64,000 bases of DNA from positions 51,465-115,464 of the forward strand of contig FWCC01000370.1 in assembly GCA_900169235.1 (NCBI GenBank), in the 5' to 3' direction. The notes beneath the pieces were generated by a model. It saw only the letters and a list, made by a program, of their open reading frames with translations, was not told the origin of the DNA and ran no database searches. Position numbers and translations under genes: made by a program. Shown in pieces: positions 12,096-23,858 of the stretch. Source of the DNA: Zarea fungicola. Lineage: Eukaryota > Ascomycota > Sordariomycetes > Hypocreales > Cordycipitaceae. Numbering within the stretch: the first letter of the stretch is position 1; each line of letters starts with the position of its first letter.

Positions 12096-12452
12096 AAAGG
12101 GGATCCAAGGATATAAAAAAGTAAATTAAAATGATGGTATTGCGTAGTTGGAGAGCGGACATGAAAAATCTGTAATGATACCATAGATAGATTTCGCACA
12201 AGAGATGACATATGCATGCTCAAGACGAGGGTTTGTGAATGTACGCGTGCACGAATTCAGATGACACTCACCTCACCACAAAGATGAAAACAACGTAGTA
12301 TAATTTTGTCAGCAAAACACGGCCGTGTTCACAATTTCCCAACATTACGGCTCAGCCCATTTCTTGCCCAGACTCATCGTTTTGGCTAACCACATAATTG
12401 CACCACAGCTCCGGCTTTGTAGCCGACGTATTGCTTCAAATCTGTTGCAGCT
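12096..12452. other. Intergenic spacer
   Basis: 3' flank of CCT2 and leader of the next gene. No gene or repeat was seen. Confidence 0.45.
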
Positions 12453-13712
12453 ATGGAAGTGATTGAGATTAGTTCGGACTCCGACTCGGACAGCAGTTCT
12501 CAAAAAGTGCGAGCGCTTCCTAACAAGCGACGCAATGTGGCGCTGGAAAAGCAGACCTCGAAGATGACTTATCGAGAAGCCAAGGGTAGTTGATATTTCT
12601 TTTTCACCCATGATGCAGAAAAAGTAGCGTTTCTAATACCCCGTTGAAAGCACATGAACAAACTACGAAACCGATACGCAATGAGCAAACATCTCCAATT
12701 GTGAACAGTAAGTTTCTCTACACATCATGGCCAAACCATGACCCGACCGGCGAAGCTGATGGCATTTCCAGAGAAAAGGAAGCGAACCAAGGAGCATTAC
12801 GGGGAGAAGAGAACACGACAAGCGAGTCAAGCCGTAGCTTTGCCATTTCCACACGCCGAATTACCTGAAGCACTGCCCAGCCTGCCAGGGAGTCCAGCCG
12901 GCGCGGTTGCTGCGGGCGAGAAGCTAGACGTGCCGTTTCGCATGTTTGAGACGCAGTCCTCATCGTCGTCTTCCGATTTACCAGCAATAGCAGTATCAGC
13001 ATTACAACCAACCGCGGCCAGCCGGACACGTTATCAGAGACGCCATCCGAAAATGGAAGACGTGCAGGAGCCGTTTCCACAATCTCTGCCCTTCCCGCCG
13101 CCGTGCGGTGACGCGTTTCTAGCAGCTCTTGTGGCAGAGCGGTCGCCGCAAAAACCGCGCATGACGTCTTCTTCGCCTGGAAGCGACGTTCCGTTCGTCT
13201 CGCCGCCCAGAAAAGGCGCGGGCAAACAAACCAACCCGCCGCCGCCGCCGCCTTTTCTACTCGCGGTTCAACAAGGCAAAACACAAACGGCAACGGCGAC
13301 GGGACTCTCAAAAGTGATGATGATGGATGCCAAGCCGGTCGATCCTTGCCAAAACACGAATGTGTCTGCATCGTCCAATATCACATCCGCCGCCACCGCC
13401 CCCGCTGCTGTTGCTACGGAGCCGCTGCCATCACCGAGCCGATCCCGTGCTGCTGCTGCTGCTGCTGCTGCTTCTCGTCACGAAGAATTACCCCGAACTG
13501 CTGTGCGCCGACGCCAACGAGCTAGTATTACTGCGAGTAGGAGAACCCCAGCGCCGGGACGGGAGATGCAAAGGGCAGCAACGCCACTGGGTGCGGTGAT
13601 GCAGCACTGGGAGAGGCTGTGGCGAGAGCCGAGCGAGCTGTGTCAATATTGGCTGGGCAGGCCACTCTTTCGGCGCCGGAGGACCGAGGCCGACGACAGA
13701 CGTCCAGCCTGA
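12453..13712 (+). CDS. Hypothetical low-complexity protein with basic nuclear-type motif
   Basis: Modelled as three exons, 12453-12585, 12651-12707 and 12772-13712, giving 376 residues in one frame. I do not recognise a family. It opens with an acidic-serine stretch (MEVIEISSDSDSDSSS), a SUMO-interacting-like or acidic patch, followed by basic KRRN and, across the second intron, NKKRKRTK, which would serve as a nuclear localisation signal. The rest is disordered: Ser runs, a proline run (about residues 210-220), an eight-alanine run encoded by a CTG/GCT microsatellite at 13448-13473, and an Arg-rich end. Intron positions are my inference from frame, branch sites and the KKRKR continuity. A conserved MQHWERLWREPSE-like segment near the C-terminus is the only part that looks folded. 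Confidence 0.6.
13448..13473. repeat. CTG/GCT trinucleotide microsatellite inside coding sequence
   Basis: About eight uninterrupted TGC units encode a polyalanine run in the hypothetical protein at 12453-13712. Length variation between strains would be expected. Confidence 0.8.
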
Positions 13713-16424
13713 TTTAATCAGCATCGACCGTTGAGCGATACCCCATATATTTGCACGTTTTATTTTATTTTTCATTTTTATTTTTGGTTTGTTGGTTCGT
13801 ACATGTAAAACTGCCCAAATAGCTGACGCCAGAGGGGCTGTGTAAGCTTGATGAGCTTGGCCATTGATACAGACGGAGCAAAGAGAACCGAAGCTGGCTG
13901 ACGATTACGAATCTGGAATGTGCTCTTATCTTTCCTGAAGCTTCATTCGAGGCTTGGAGGAATTAACAGGGGTCTCAGCTATGTTGAGATGTTTTTTGTT
14001 CCGCGCTTGTATTACTTGGCCCATAAGCATGACATGGGCTTGCAGCTTATTACAGTATTATTGCGGAAATTGCATAAATGGAGACATTGCTGGACAGGCC
14101 GATGCATGTTTCTGTAGGTTTCTTTTGCTCGTGAACCGACAAGGCACTGTACGTGCAATCAGCGTGCTTGTTTGTTTTTGTGGTTACATTGACAAGAGCA
14201 TGTGCGCAATGTTTTGTTTTGTGTGGTGGTTTTCGAGGTGAGGAGGTGTCTCAACGGGGTCTCGCCATGTCTGGCGATGAGACTGGCGGCGGGTGACGCA
14301 CATGAGGGGAGGCTGAGACTGTGGCTAGGATTAAACGGGCTTTATGAAAGAAACCTTTCTCTTTATTAATTTTTTTTTAAAAGAGCTTCAAAAAAAATTA
14401 TAGCAGAAGTTGGATATTTTTCTCTATTGTGTTGCAAGACTAGATGTATTTTTCGAGGCGTGGAGAATTCAAGGCTGTTGGTGTAAGAAAAGGTGGACTG
14501 CAATCAAAGTTGGCCCACGACGTCCAGATAGGGGAAGAAGAAAAATATAACCGCCAGAATGACTCGTCCTTTGTTCAAGTCACTTGCAAAATAATGGTCG
14601 AACGATGGGCGGAGAGCAAGCCAGGCTAATAAGGAGGTGCAGGTAGATCAGCGGAGACGTGGGCAGCGGCGGTAGTTCTAGACCAAGATGGAGTAGGAGC
14701 GGCATTAGAGTTGCTAGATTTGGTTGAATTTAGATTTCATTTTCATTTCTATTTTCATTTTTTAAATCCGAATTCATCTGTTGCGATACGAGTAAAGTTT
14801 TTATAATTTGATACAGCTTGTCGGCCTTACAAGGCATACATGGACAAATCCAGGTGGAGGAAAAAGGAGAAATCAATTCGGCTGCGGCGGAAATTTCAAT
14901 GATGAAATTACTGATGCATCGTTCGATATTATTATGTCATTGAGGATAAAAAAAAAGAGGCTTGCATTGCATTACATTGCATTGGGCTTGAACAGGAGGA
15001 GGACCGTTATAAGGCCGCCACAGTAACCGGCAGCCCCCCTTTTGGGACAAGTAAATTTTGCAAGATGCAAGCATCAGCTGCATTGGAGAAGAAGAGTGCC
15101 GATAGGGACAGTGGCCGACGCCAAAACGAGTCAAGCTCTATTACCGGTTGATAAAGGAAGAAATCAAGGCCAATGGCATCACACCACCACGGTAGATTAG
15201 TGCCATGAGGCTGGCGCCAGACAGGTTTTCAGAGGGTTGGTCGCTGTGTTCCTTGGAAGTCACTGCAACAGCAGGCCTGCAGCGCTGGACAGGGCCTGCA
15301 GGTGCCGGAGGATGGAAGATGTGCATCTAGCGCTGCAGGCCCTAACCGGAGCGCTAATTATAGCGTAGAGGGGGGAGGCTTGGCGGGTACTTGCAAGTGC
15401 TGAGTACCAGTAGCTGCGGTGGCCTGGATGCGCGGTGGAAAACAGGAAAATCTTGTATCAACAAACAAGTAAATATTGAAAAGTCACTAGTCGGATTTAG
15501 CAGAGACAGGTGCACGGCAGACATTGGCAGTCCATTGTTGTGCCACAAGGCAAAGTCGTTTGGCTGGTATGCAATTCAGACTACCAACATTGCACTCGGT
15601 ACTAACCTGTGCCTGTCCAGCCAGTATAGAGTACAGGGTACAGAGTGGTAGGTACAGGTACCTGGCGTGCCCATGCAAACGTCAACTGTGTGCAAGTCCA
15701 GTTGTGGCCAGTGAGGCGCATGCTGGCCGCTGGCTCCACTGTAAATTCAGGAACCATCACTGTTGCTGTCCAGCGCCACCTGTCTTGCATACTGCAGGTA
15801 TGGTACAGGTACTCGCACAGCCCCATCTTCAGTGAGACTGCAGGACGCCTCATCCCTGCTCCGGCACCCACACCTGCTGTACTGGTACACCACTGTAGCA
15901 GCCTGAGTCGAATGCCACAGCTCTCCTGGTTGCCACGCTAATGCTCCCAATTCCAAGTACCTCTACTTGTACCTGTACTTGACTTGTGCGACAATATGGC
16001 GGCCGTCATCGAAAACTCTCCCCAACTCCTCCTGTCCATCCACCGTCATTCTCTTCTGCACCCAAGATCCCTTCTTTTCCTTCCTTTCCTTCCTACCTTT
16101 CTTTAAACCATCGCGGCTAGACCGGATCTCGCTCCTTGTGTCCCGTCTACTCGTTTCTTTCCATCTTGACCTCTTTCTTGACCTCTTTTGCTGCCGTCTT
16201 GTCCCCCCTGTCCGCTCCTCGACCCCTCTGACACTGCAATCTCCCACACTACTGCTTGTTGTCACGCCACATTTCGTCTCGCCCTCGAATCCAACCAACG
16301 TCTCTAAAACGTCTAATAGCCATCTAATCGACTGCCTCACCACATTTTATACCATCTTTTTAATTATCCTCTCTATTCTGACCGGCCACTCAATCACACC
16401 TCGTTTCCATCCTGCCATGTCGAC
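13713..16424. other. Long intergenic region upstream of TBC gene
   Basis: A 2.7-kb spacer without a supportable gene. It contains a 13-bp perfect inverted repeat (15274-15286 and 15329-15341), a cluster of GTACAGGTAC/GTACCTGTAC-like words between about 15630 and 15985, and a pyrimidine-rich leader (about 16015-16415) just before the TBC gene, typical of fungal promoters and 5' UTRs. Confidence 0.5.
15274..15341. repeat. 13-bp perfect inverted repeat, 42-nt loop
   Basis: GGCCTGCAGCGCT at 15274-15286 is exactly complementary to AGCGCTGCAGGCC at 15329-15341. Another GCCTGCAGG lies between the arms. It could be a binding-site pair or a hairpin; function is unknown. Confidence 0.7.
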
Positions 16425-16428
16425 ATGA
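16417..16428 (+). promoter_or_regulatory. Four-codon upstream ORF overlapping the TBC start codon
   Basis: ATGTCGACATGA encodes Met-Ser-Thr-stop, and its TGA overlaps the ATG of the main frame at 16425. A ribosome starting here would terminate on the start codon of the main frame, so the element could tune initiation by termination-reinitiation. Whether the transcript includes it, and whether it is used, is not known. Confidence 0.45.
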
Positions 16429-18636
16429 ACTCCACCTACTCGGTCGGCACCATGCTGCAAAGTCCTGGCTCTCCCCCAGGCATGACAACCTCCAAAAGCT
16501 CAAAGTCCTCCTCCTTCCACTCCCTCAACAGCGACGACGGCAGCGTCATTGCCGACATTGGCCACTTTGAAGAGATTGGCCTCAATGACGACACCGGCGT
16601 CACCCCCAAGGCCTCGGCCCAGATTCTTACCCGACGCATAACACCGCCCTCGACCACCACCCAGAATCCGCCATCTGCCGCCGGACGCACCCTCGTTGTT
16701 GGCAATCGAAGGGTCCCTGCCCCCAGGCGATCCTTTCCCAATCTTCGAAATAGTTTATATACAGCAAACCCTCGCAGTACCAGCACCGCCGGACTCACCG
16801 ACCCCCGTCCCATTGCCTTGAAAAAGGGCCACTCCACAACCTCTCTGCCCCAGGCACGCCGTCAACGAAGCATCAGCCCGGCCCTGTCTACCCACTCCTA
16901 CGATCCTGGATTCCCTAGTCGCCCCCGACGAGGCAGCTGGCAGGCCAATCAGAACCGCAAGTCCCTTGGCGACCTCGAGCGCGAGTGCGACGAAGACGAA
17001 GGCGATGATATCCCAGATGGCCTCGTTCTCGACAATGTCCCCATCTCGCCTCGCCCACAGCATGAGAGACCTCCGAGCAGAGCGCCCTCGACAAGCACCT
17101 CTCCCGAGCGAACAACGAAAGAGCGAGTCCGCAGCATCGGCAACGGAACACCTGCCGTCGCCCAGGCGCAGGGCTCCTTGCGATCACCCACCTGGAAATC
17201 CGATGGCGACAAGCCTCCACCAAGTCCTCTCAAGACCCGCGCTCATAGTTGGAACCTGGCGCATGCCGAGCTGAATGCCGAAGCACGAGCTCTCACGGAA
17301 AAACTCGAAGAGCACGCAGACGAGCAGGAAGAGCTAAACACCCGTCGTCCCTCTGGTGCCCGTCCCAACACCTGGGCCTCGAGTCAGACCAACGACTACG
17401 CATACGACCGCAAAGAACGCGGTAAATCATCCACGCCGGAATTACCACCTCTCCGCCGAACCGATGTCATGGTCGATCCCCTACCCATCTCGAAGGAAAA
17501 GGAAGCCGTTCTGAGCCGCACCCGTCCCTCGTGGCTGCCACCCAAGGATCCTGCCGAGGAACGTCGCCATGTCAAGGAGTATCAGAAAATGATGGCTGCC
17601 AGTCAAAAGGCGGATGAGCGCCGTGAGGCTGCGAGACGGGCCAAGACAACCCACCGTGACAACAATGCCGAGACACTGATGCACCTCTGGGAGGACGACA
17701 TTATCCCGCGCTGGAATTACGCCATTCGGGAGCGTCGCACGCGAGACATGTGGTGGCGTGGAGTGGCTCCTCGAAGCCGCGGCGCCGTCTGGACCAAGGC
17801 CATTGGCAACGAACTTGGCTTGACACCTGCCTCGTTCAAGGCTGCCCTTGGACGAGCCCACGATGTTGAGCAACGCATCAAGCAAGGCCAAGCAGAAGAA
17901 GGTGACCTGGCCAAGGCGCAGTGGTTCGAGGAAATTCGCCAATCTGCTTCAGAGAGCACCTGGACCGACCTTCGCATCTTCCAGGAGGGCGGCCCACTCC
18001 ACACGGCTCTTGTAGACGTCTTGTCTGCCTACTCCATGTATCGCGTGGATACTGGCTACGTTCCTGGATGTAACGTGAGTAAACACCGGCTCGTCTCGTA
18101 ACACTGCAAACAATAACTAATAGACTCTCAAGACTATTGCCGCACTCTTACTACTGAACCTGCCCGACTCCGAGACGGCCTTTATCGCCCTGGCCAACAT
18201 CCTTAACCGACCGCTCCCACTTTCCTTCCAGACATCAGATGCCACGGCGCAGGTGTCTGCCTATAACCTTGTCCTGCGCACGCTGAGCCACAAATCCAGT
18301 GCGCTGTACGAGCATTTGACAAGCGGGGTTGCTGACCTGTCGCCAGAGCTCTATCTTAATGACGTTTTTTCGAGCATCTTTACCAACCTGCTTGCCATTG
18401 ACGAGGCCGCGCGCCTCTGGGACGTGTACGTCTTTGAGGGCGATGCATTGCTGGTCCGTGCCGCGGTGGCCATTTTGCTCGAGCGCGAGATGGATCTGCT
18501 GGGTAGCAAAACCCCCGACGAGGTCTGGGCCGTCATGTCCAAGTCGTCCGCCAGCAATACTGCACCTCGTGCTGTAGGCGAACTTGGTGCTGAAGACAAG
18601 TTTATTCAGGCTGTCCGCAGTGCCGGTAAAGGCTAA
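16425..18636 (+). CDS. TBC-domain (Rab-GAP-like) protein, TBC1D12/14-like, catalytic fingers absent
   Basis: Two exons, 16425-18074 and 18124-18636, give 720 residues. Residues 1 to about 370 are disordered, rich in Ser, Pro and Arg, as in many fungal TBC proteins. A helical stretch with KEYQKMMAASQKADERRE (about 380-400) precedes the TBC domain (about 430-690), recognised by MWWRGVAPRSRGAVWTKAIGN, IFQEGGPLH and LLLLNLPDSETAF. TBC proteins normally stimulate Rab GTP hydrolysis with an Arg finger (IxxDxxR) and a Gln finger (YxQ). Here the corresponding segments read EEIRQSASES and GYVPGCN, so both fingers are missing, and it may act as a Rab-binding adaptor rather than a GAP. The domain call is firm; the activity statement is inference. 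Confidence 0.88.
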
Positions 18637-19947
18637 CGTGAGATTCCGACGTCGCAATTATACATGAAACAAATGTCACAAAAGCACAGCACAAGGATAT
18701 AGAACGGATTGATTTTTTTGGGCATCATATTTTGGAATACTTTTGGCGTTTGGTTGGGTTTGACCTTGCATTCAGCCTTGTCTCTTGTCCTCTGCGTCGA
18801 GCCAGACAAGATTGGTAACAAAAAACAATCAAAAGCACATATTTCTCATATACACAGCATCCGAACAGTGTTGGAGTTGGCCTTTGCAAAAGGACCGCAT
18901 TGTTTGCACCTTTAATCTTCTTTGTGGCACAGCACTTGATATGGGTTGGCTATTTATCATTTCTTTCTTTTCCTACTTTTATTCATCATTTTACTGGGGG
19001 ACTTGCCTCCCTTTGCTAGGTGATGGCGGTTGTGCCTGGTGTACTGTATACTAGCGTTGTATATACAAATATGAGATATTGATTGACTATAACCGACGAC
19101 ACGCAACACTCTAGGTTTCACGAAGAAGAAGAGAAGAAGAAGAAGACAATGTTAATGAATCAGACAGTAGTAATCAGGATTGTGTCCCAGAAGAAGTGGA
19201 GGGCAAGGCCAGAGCTGCTGCGGCTGGCGAAGATTACAACTGGTAGGAATACTACGGACAAGGCTACCGAAGCGTGGACGACGGGGCTGTCCCAAGGCAC
19301 TGGACCTGTGCCCGCTAAAGGTCATGTTTCTGAAGGGCAAGTAGTGGGTAATTGAGTCCATGGAGAATTCAAAGTCCGCGGTGGACTAGGAGCGGGTGAA
19401 TCTGTGGTTGATGAGGCATCGATTGGTGACGTTGGTTGAAACAGATGGCACCATGATGCCGTGAAAAAATTCTTAAAAATTAACAGACAGAATTATATGC
19501 ACACATTAGATTCGATGGCAACCTATAAATTGTGCATTTTCGTGCATCTTTGGCGAGTTTTTGGTGTAAGTGATGGTTGGGATCGATCACGGACTTAAAG
19601 CACGGGGATGGCGCCGCTCCACATCCAACTACACCGACTCTGACGTAACTGCCATTCCACTTTGCAAGCATTATACAAAATAAATAAAACGAGAGAACTG
19701 ACATGAGACTAAATTACCCAGTATGAGTTGAATATATGGAGGTAAGAGTGCAGGTTGAGTGTTGTTTCCGGGGCGGCTTTATACTTAACTGCGGGTGGCA
19801 TAACTCCGGGATCTTTAAACTATAAAATACAGAGCATCATCGCCAGAACAGAGGGGGAAAAGTGAAGGAAATTGTTGCAAAATAAATTCTCATTGATTAA
19901 AGTTGTAATATTCACTGGTATATTTCTTCTCTGTCACATACTGCATC
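18637..19947. other. Intergenic region
   Basis: 1.3 kb between the TBC gene and the next SDR. It includes AAG-rich sequence at about 19120-19150. No credible gene was seen. Confidence 0.45.
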
Positions 19948-20909
19948 ATGACTGTCGCGCTCGTCACGGGAGGCAATCGAGGCATTGGCTACGCCGTCGT
20001 CAAGGGCCTGGCGAGCCGTCTCCAGTCGCTTACCATTATTATAGGCTGCCGAGACGTGGAGGCCGGCCAAGAGGCGATTAGGGAATTGACAAGTGAGGGT
20101 GTGACGGCGAATCTAGACGTGGTCAAGATTGATATCGAGGACGATGAAAGCATTCTGCAGGCAGTGGCGGCTGTAGAGGAAAAGTATGGGCATTTAGATG
20201 GTGAGTATATTTTCACTGGTAATTTCCCGAGTTTTTCTTTCTCTTTTATTTTATTTTATTTCATTTTGTTATTTTTATTGTTATTTTTATTATTTAAATG
20301 CGTGCTGATCGGAATGACAGCCCTAGTCAACAATGCAGCCAAAGTGACATATCCAGCCTCGGACAGCCTGTCTGACATTCGAGCCGCGGCAAACGCCCTG
20401 TACAACAACGGCATCACGTCTCATGAAATTGTGACGCGGGGGTTTTTACCGCTGCTGCGAAAGAGTGCAGCGCCGCGCGTGGTGATGATGTCCAGTGGAC
20501 GGGGTAGTATGGGCAAGACTGCGGCCAGACTGGTGAGTCCAACTTGATATATATACACACATTTCAAAAAGAAAAAAAAGAAAAAAAAAAGAGTATGTTT
20601 GCTAACTAAATTTATCGTTCCAATCAGCTACCACCAGTTAAATCACCCGGCTACTGCGTGAGCAAGGCTGCGCTCAACATGCTCACGCTTCAGCTACAGC
20701 TCGAGGAGGAGAGCAGCAAAGGAGCAGTCAAGTACTGGGCGACGAACCCGGGACATTGCAAGACGGCGTTTAATGGGTTCAATGGTCGCAAGGATCCGGC
20801 AGATGGGGCAGAGCCGGTGGTGAGGCTGCTGGCGGCTGACGAGGGCCAGTATGAGCCCGGGACGTTTTGGCAGTATGAGGACGGCGTGTTTGGAGAGCTG
20901 CCGTGGTAG
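19948..20909 (+). CDS. Short-chain dehydrogenase/reductase (carbonyl reductase-like)
   Basis: Three exons, 19948-20200, 20321-20532 and 20628-20909, give 248 residues, normal for a classical SDR. The Rossmann motif TGGNRGIG starts at residue 8, the NNAA motif (ALVNNAAK) follows the first intron, the catalytic serine lies in VVMMSSGRGS and the Tyr-Lys pair in YCVSKAA. The closest family by motif order is carbonyl reductase, a cytosolic NADPH-dependent ketone reductase. The first intron (20201-20320) is unusually T-rich. There is no obvious pathway partner next to it. Confidence 0.92.
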
Positions 20910-23858
20910 AGGAACATATCTTGAAGCATTTCGACGCATCATTTTTGCCGAGTGTCTACTCTGCGGGTTGCATGGCAGTTCAACCTGTTCGACTCGCACA
21001 CATCCACATGGTCAAATGTGTCATGTGTTTTGATGAATTCACATGAAACAAATTATTAATCAACTATTTTATTATGTATTGATGCGTAGTATGTGATATC
21101 ATGTGCAATTATAACACCATGGCAGGTGTGAGCTGGGTTAAAGGCACGTGCCGAGTTGTGACAAAACATGAGCGATACATACGAGCAGAGCGAGCTGCGC
21201 ACGCACAGGCAGGTAGATCGGAAGTAGGGGCCGAGATGGGTCTTGTTGTTTGACATGTGCAGAGATGAGATGGCAACCGTGCGCGGGCGGGAAAGAGAAT
21301 CTAAAAATTTAATAATACTGGTAGTTTGGGATAAAAGTGCGTACACATGCCAGGTGCTGCCACAAATTATTTGAAAAAGTACCAGGTATATGTCTGCTTT
21401 ACACCACAAGTCGCATCTAGAGTTGGCGATGGTGCATGAATGGTCCCGCGCCGGGAGTGGGGCCGCCCGCACGCGCTAGAAAATAGGCAATTATGTAGGG
21501 CAGCAATAAAAAAAAAAAATCATCCCGCTCTTTTTTTTTATTAAATGGCGGGGCCCCTCTTGGTTTGAAGCGAGCCACTAAGAAAGCTAGAGTGTCAAGT
21601 CTGTCCCTTTTTGGACCCAGCAGTCGATTTCTTGGCTCAACAAATTTCCCAACAGAAAATTTGCAGTGCAAACACGAACATGGAGAGGGGCACAGCGCGG
21701 GAGGCAATACTAGGAAAGGATGCAGTGTCCGCTTGAAACAAGAGCTTGCATGGATCATTTTTTCTTCTTTCTTTTTTCCAGCTTGCCAATGAGAATGAGG
21801 CCATTTCATTCTGCACCTCGGAGTGCTCTACAGGCAATTGACGTGTCCACATGTCGACAGGGGTGCAATTGACTGTAGATGAACCAGTGCAAGCAGTGAA
21901 CTTGGTGGTAGTACATGTACAGAGTGCCTACAAGTAGAATGATACGAAAAATATTGGCATGCATGCTGAGTAGCTGTGCATCTCAGCCAGCCAAAGCTTA
22001 AAAACCATCCACGCTGCCTTCCCCGTCTAGTAATGATGCGCTGAGGCTTTGGCGACCTGCAGCAAGCCACACACCCTCAGCATGGCTCGCAACCTCAATG
22101 GTACCCTCATTTTTGTTAGCGTCAGATGTGCCGTGTGAAACCTCGGCCGCCAGTGACTACACGTGCAATATGTTGTAGTCGTTCTTGGCTGGTGCTGCGG
22201 CCAAATATTTAGGGTTTGTAGATGGCATGCTTTGCAGATTCTAATCATGGACGCCTACAGAGTAAAGTTGAGCAGCAAGGGCATCGCAGACGATATCAAT
22301 GATGGCTGCAATGATGGATGGGTGGCTGATTGGCCCGTTGTTGGCATGGTGTGTCGTTATCTGATGCGCGGTCTGGCGTCTCGGCTTCACATGCATTGTA
22401 TCGCCATTGCCCACCCACGCTGAATTTTGTATGCCAAGGTGGTCTCTGGATGTGGAGGGCGCTGTGCTCCATTGTTTGGACAAACTGGCAACTGGGTATT
22501 GCTGAAACTATGCTTCTTTCCAGCCGTGGCATGTCGAGACTAGCAGTACTGACGGCCTGGTCCAGAGCGTGTATTCCTAGGTATAGAGACGTAACACTGG
22601 TTTTACCTTGTCCTCTACTCTACTTAAAACCAGTCAGTAAAGCCTAGACTCGCAAGGTAGCATTGGATATCCCATCTTGGTGCCCCGTCGAGACATCTCG
22701 GGAGCGGTGTGCCCGCCATCCACCACTCAGCAGTAACTAATCAAGAAGTGCACCTGTGATCAGCTGAATGCAACAGCAAGCGACAGTACGTAGAATACTC
22801 TCCCAAGCTGAATTCACCCATGCCGAGCCGCTGCTGCAGTCCGTACGACCGCCCGTCAGCACGGAGCCGGAGTCTGCTGCAGAGTGGCGTGTCAAGTGCC
22901 ACTGGGACTGCCGCCATTCGCTGGCCACTGCTATTGCTGAGCAACTTTGACAGCCCTATAAAATGGAGTCTTGTCGTTGAGTGCCGTTGCCACTGGAATG
23001 TTGCTTGCGCAGTTCCGAATTGTCCCTTGTTTGGTGGTGCTAAATCCTGAATCGCTGCCCACCTGCACTGTACCACTGATAAGTTGACACCCTCGGCCAG
23101 CTGTCCGTCCACTGACATTCTTTGATCCCCCTGACTCGGTCCACTTCGGTCACTCCTTGGTTCAAAAGAAAAATCTGCTGACATCCGAATGACATTCGAA
23201 TCGATTCATTTTCGAGGATTGATACTGTGACATTGCACTCCGTAAAGCGTCCGTTTTGCATTTCTTTTCTACCGTCTCGTGTTGCGTTGCATTTAAATCT
23301 CCAAGGTGCCAAGTCCACTAAAAACCAAAATTACCTCTTTAGGCTCACACACCCTGTATATTTTTTTAGGCGCACATCCCCCTGTCTGTACCTTTTTTTT
23401 TTTAACACCTTGGACCCTGTAACTAGACCCCAACAAACTTATAGCTCAGGTACACTTTTTTTTTTGTACCCTCTGCTTGTATACAGATGCATTGCAGTCA
23501 AACGGCAGATGAACTGCTCTCGGCAACACAATAAAATAGAAACAGTAACGGAAAATTATTCAAAAAAAAAAAAAATCACCTCTCCCCACATCACGGGTCG
23601 ATCGAGGCGTAAAACTTAACCCGACTCTGTTGCTGCAAAAACCGTTCGGGCCATAGTCACCTCCCCTGCTAGATCTCCTCGTCCCCAACTCTTCCTTTTT
23701 CCCTTTCCTTCTCACTACACACCCCCCCACCCCCCTCCTTTCTTACTTATTCCTCTTCACCTCTCTTTTCTTCTCCTTGTCCTCTCCTCCGCCATCTCTT
23801 ATCCTATTGATCCCTCAGGGCTGCTCTCTCGACATCAATCCCTCACATCTCTTCAACA
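20910..23858. other. Long intergenic region upstream of delta-12 desaturase
   Basis: A 2.9-kb spacer. It has A/T homopolymers (about 21508-21540, 23393-23404, 23560-23576) and, at about 23640-23858, a strongly C/T-rich leader ahead of the desaturase ATG, typical of highly expressed fungal genes. No coding frame with a recognisable product was found. Confidence 0.5.
23640..23858 (+). promoter_or_regulatory. Pyrimidine-rich leader of the delta-12 desaturase
   Basis: Nearly continuous C/T runs precede the ATG, which sits in a good fungal context (CAACAATGGCT). It is probably a core promoter plus 5' UTR; the transcription start was not determined. Confidence 0.6.

Noticed and set aside
15967..16428. 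153-codon open stretch in the leader of the TBC gene
   Set aside because: It begins without ATG and is a low-complexity translation of a pyrimidine-rich leader; only the last four codons from ATG 16417 are kept as a possible uORF.
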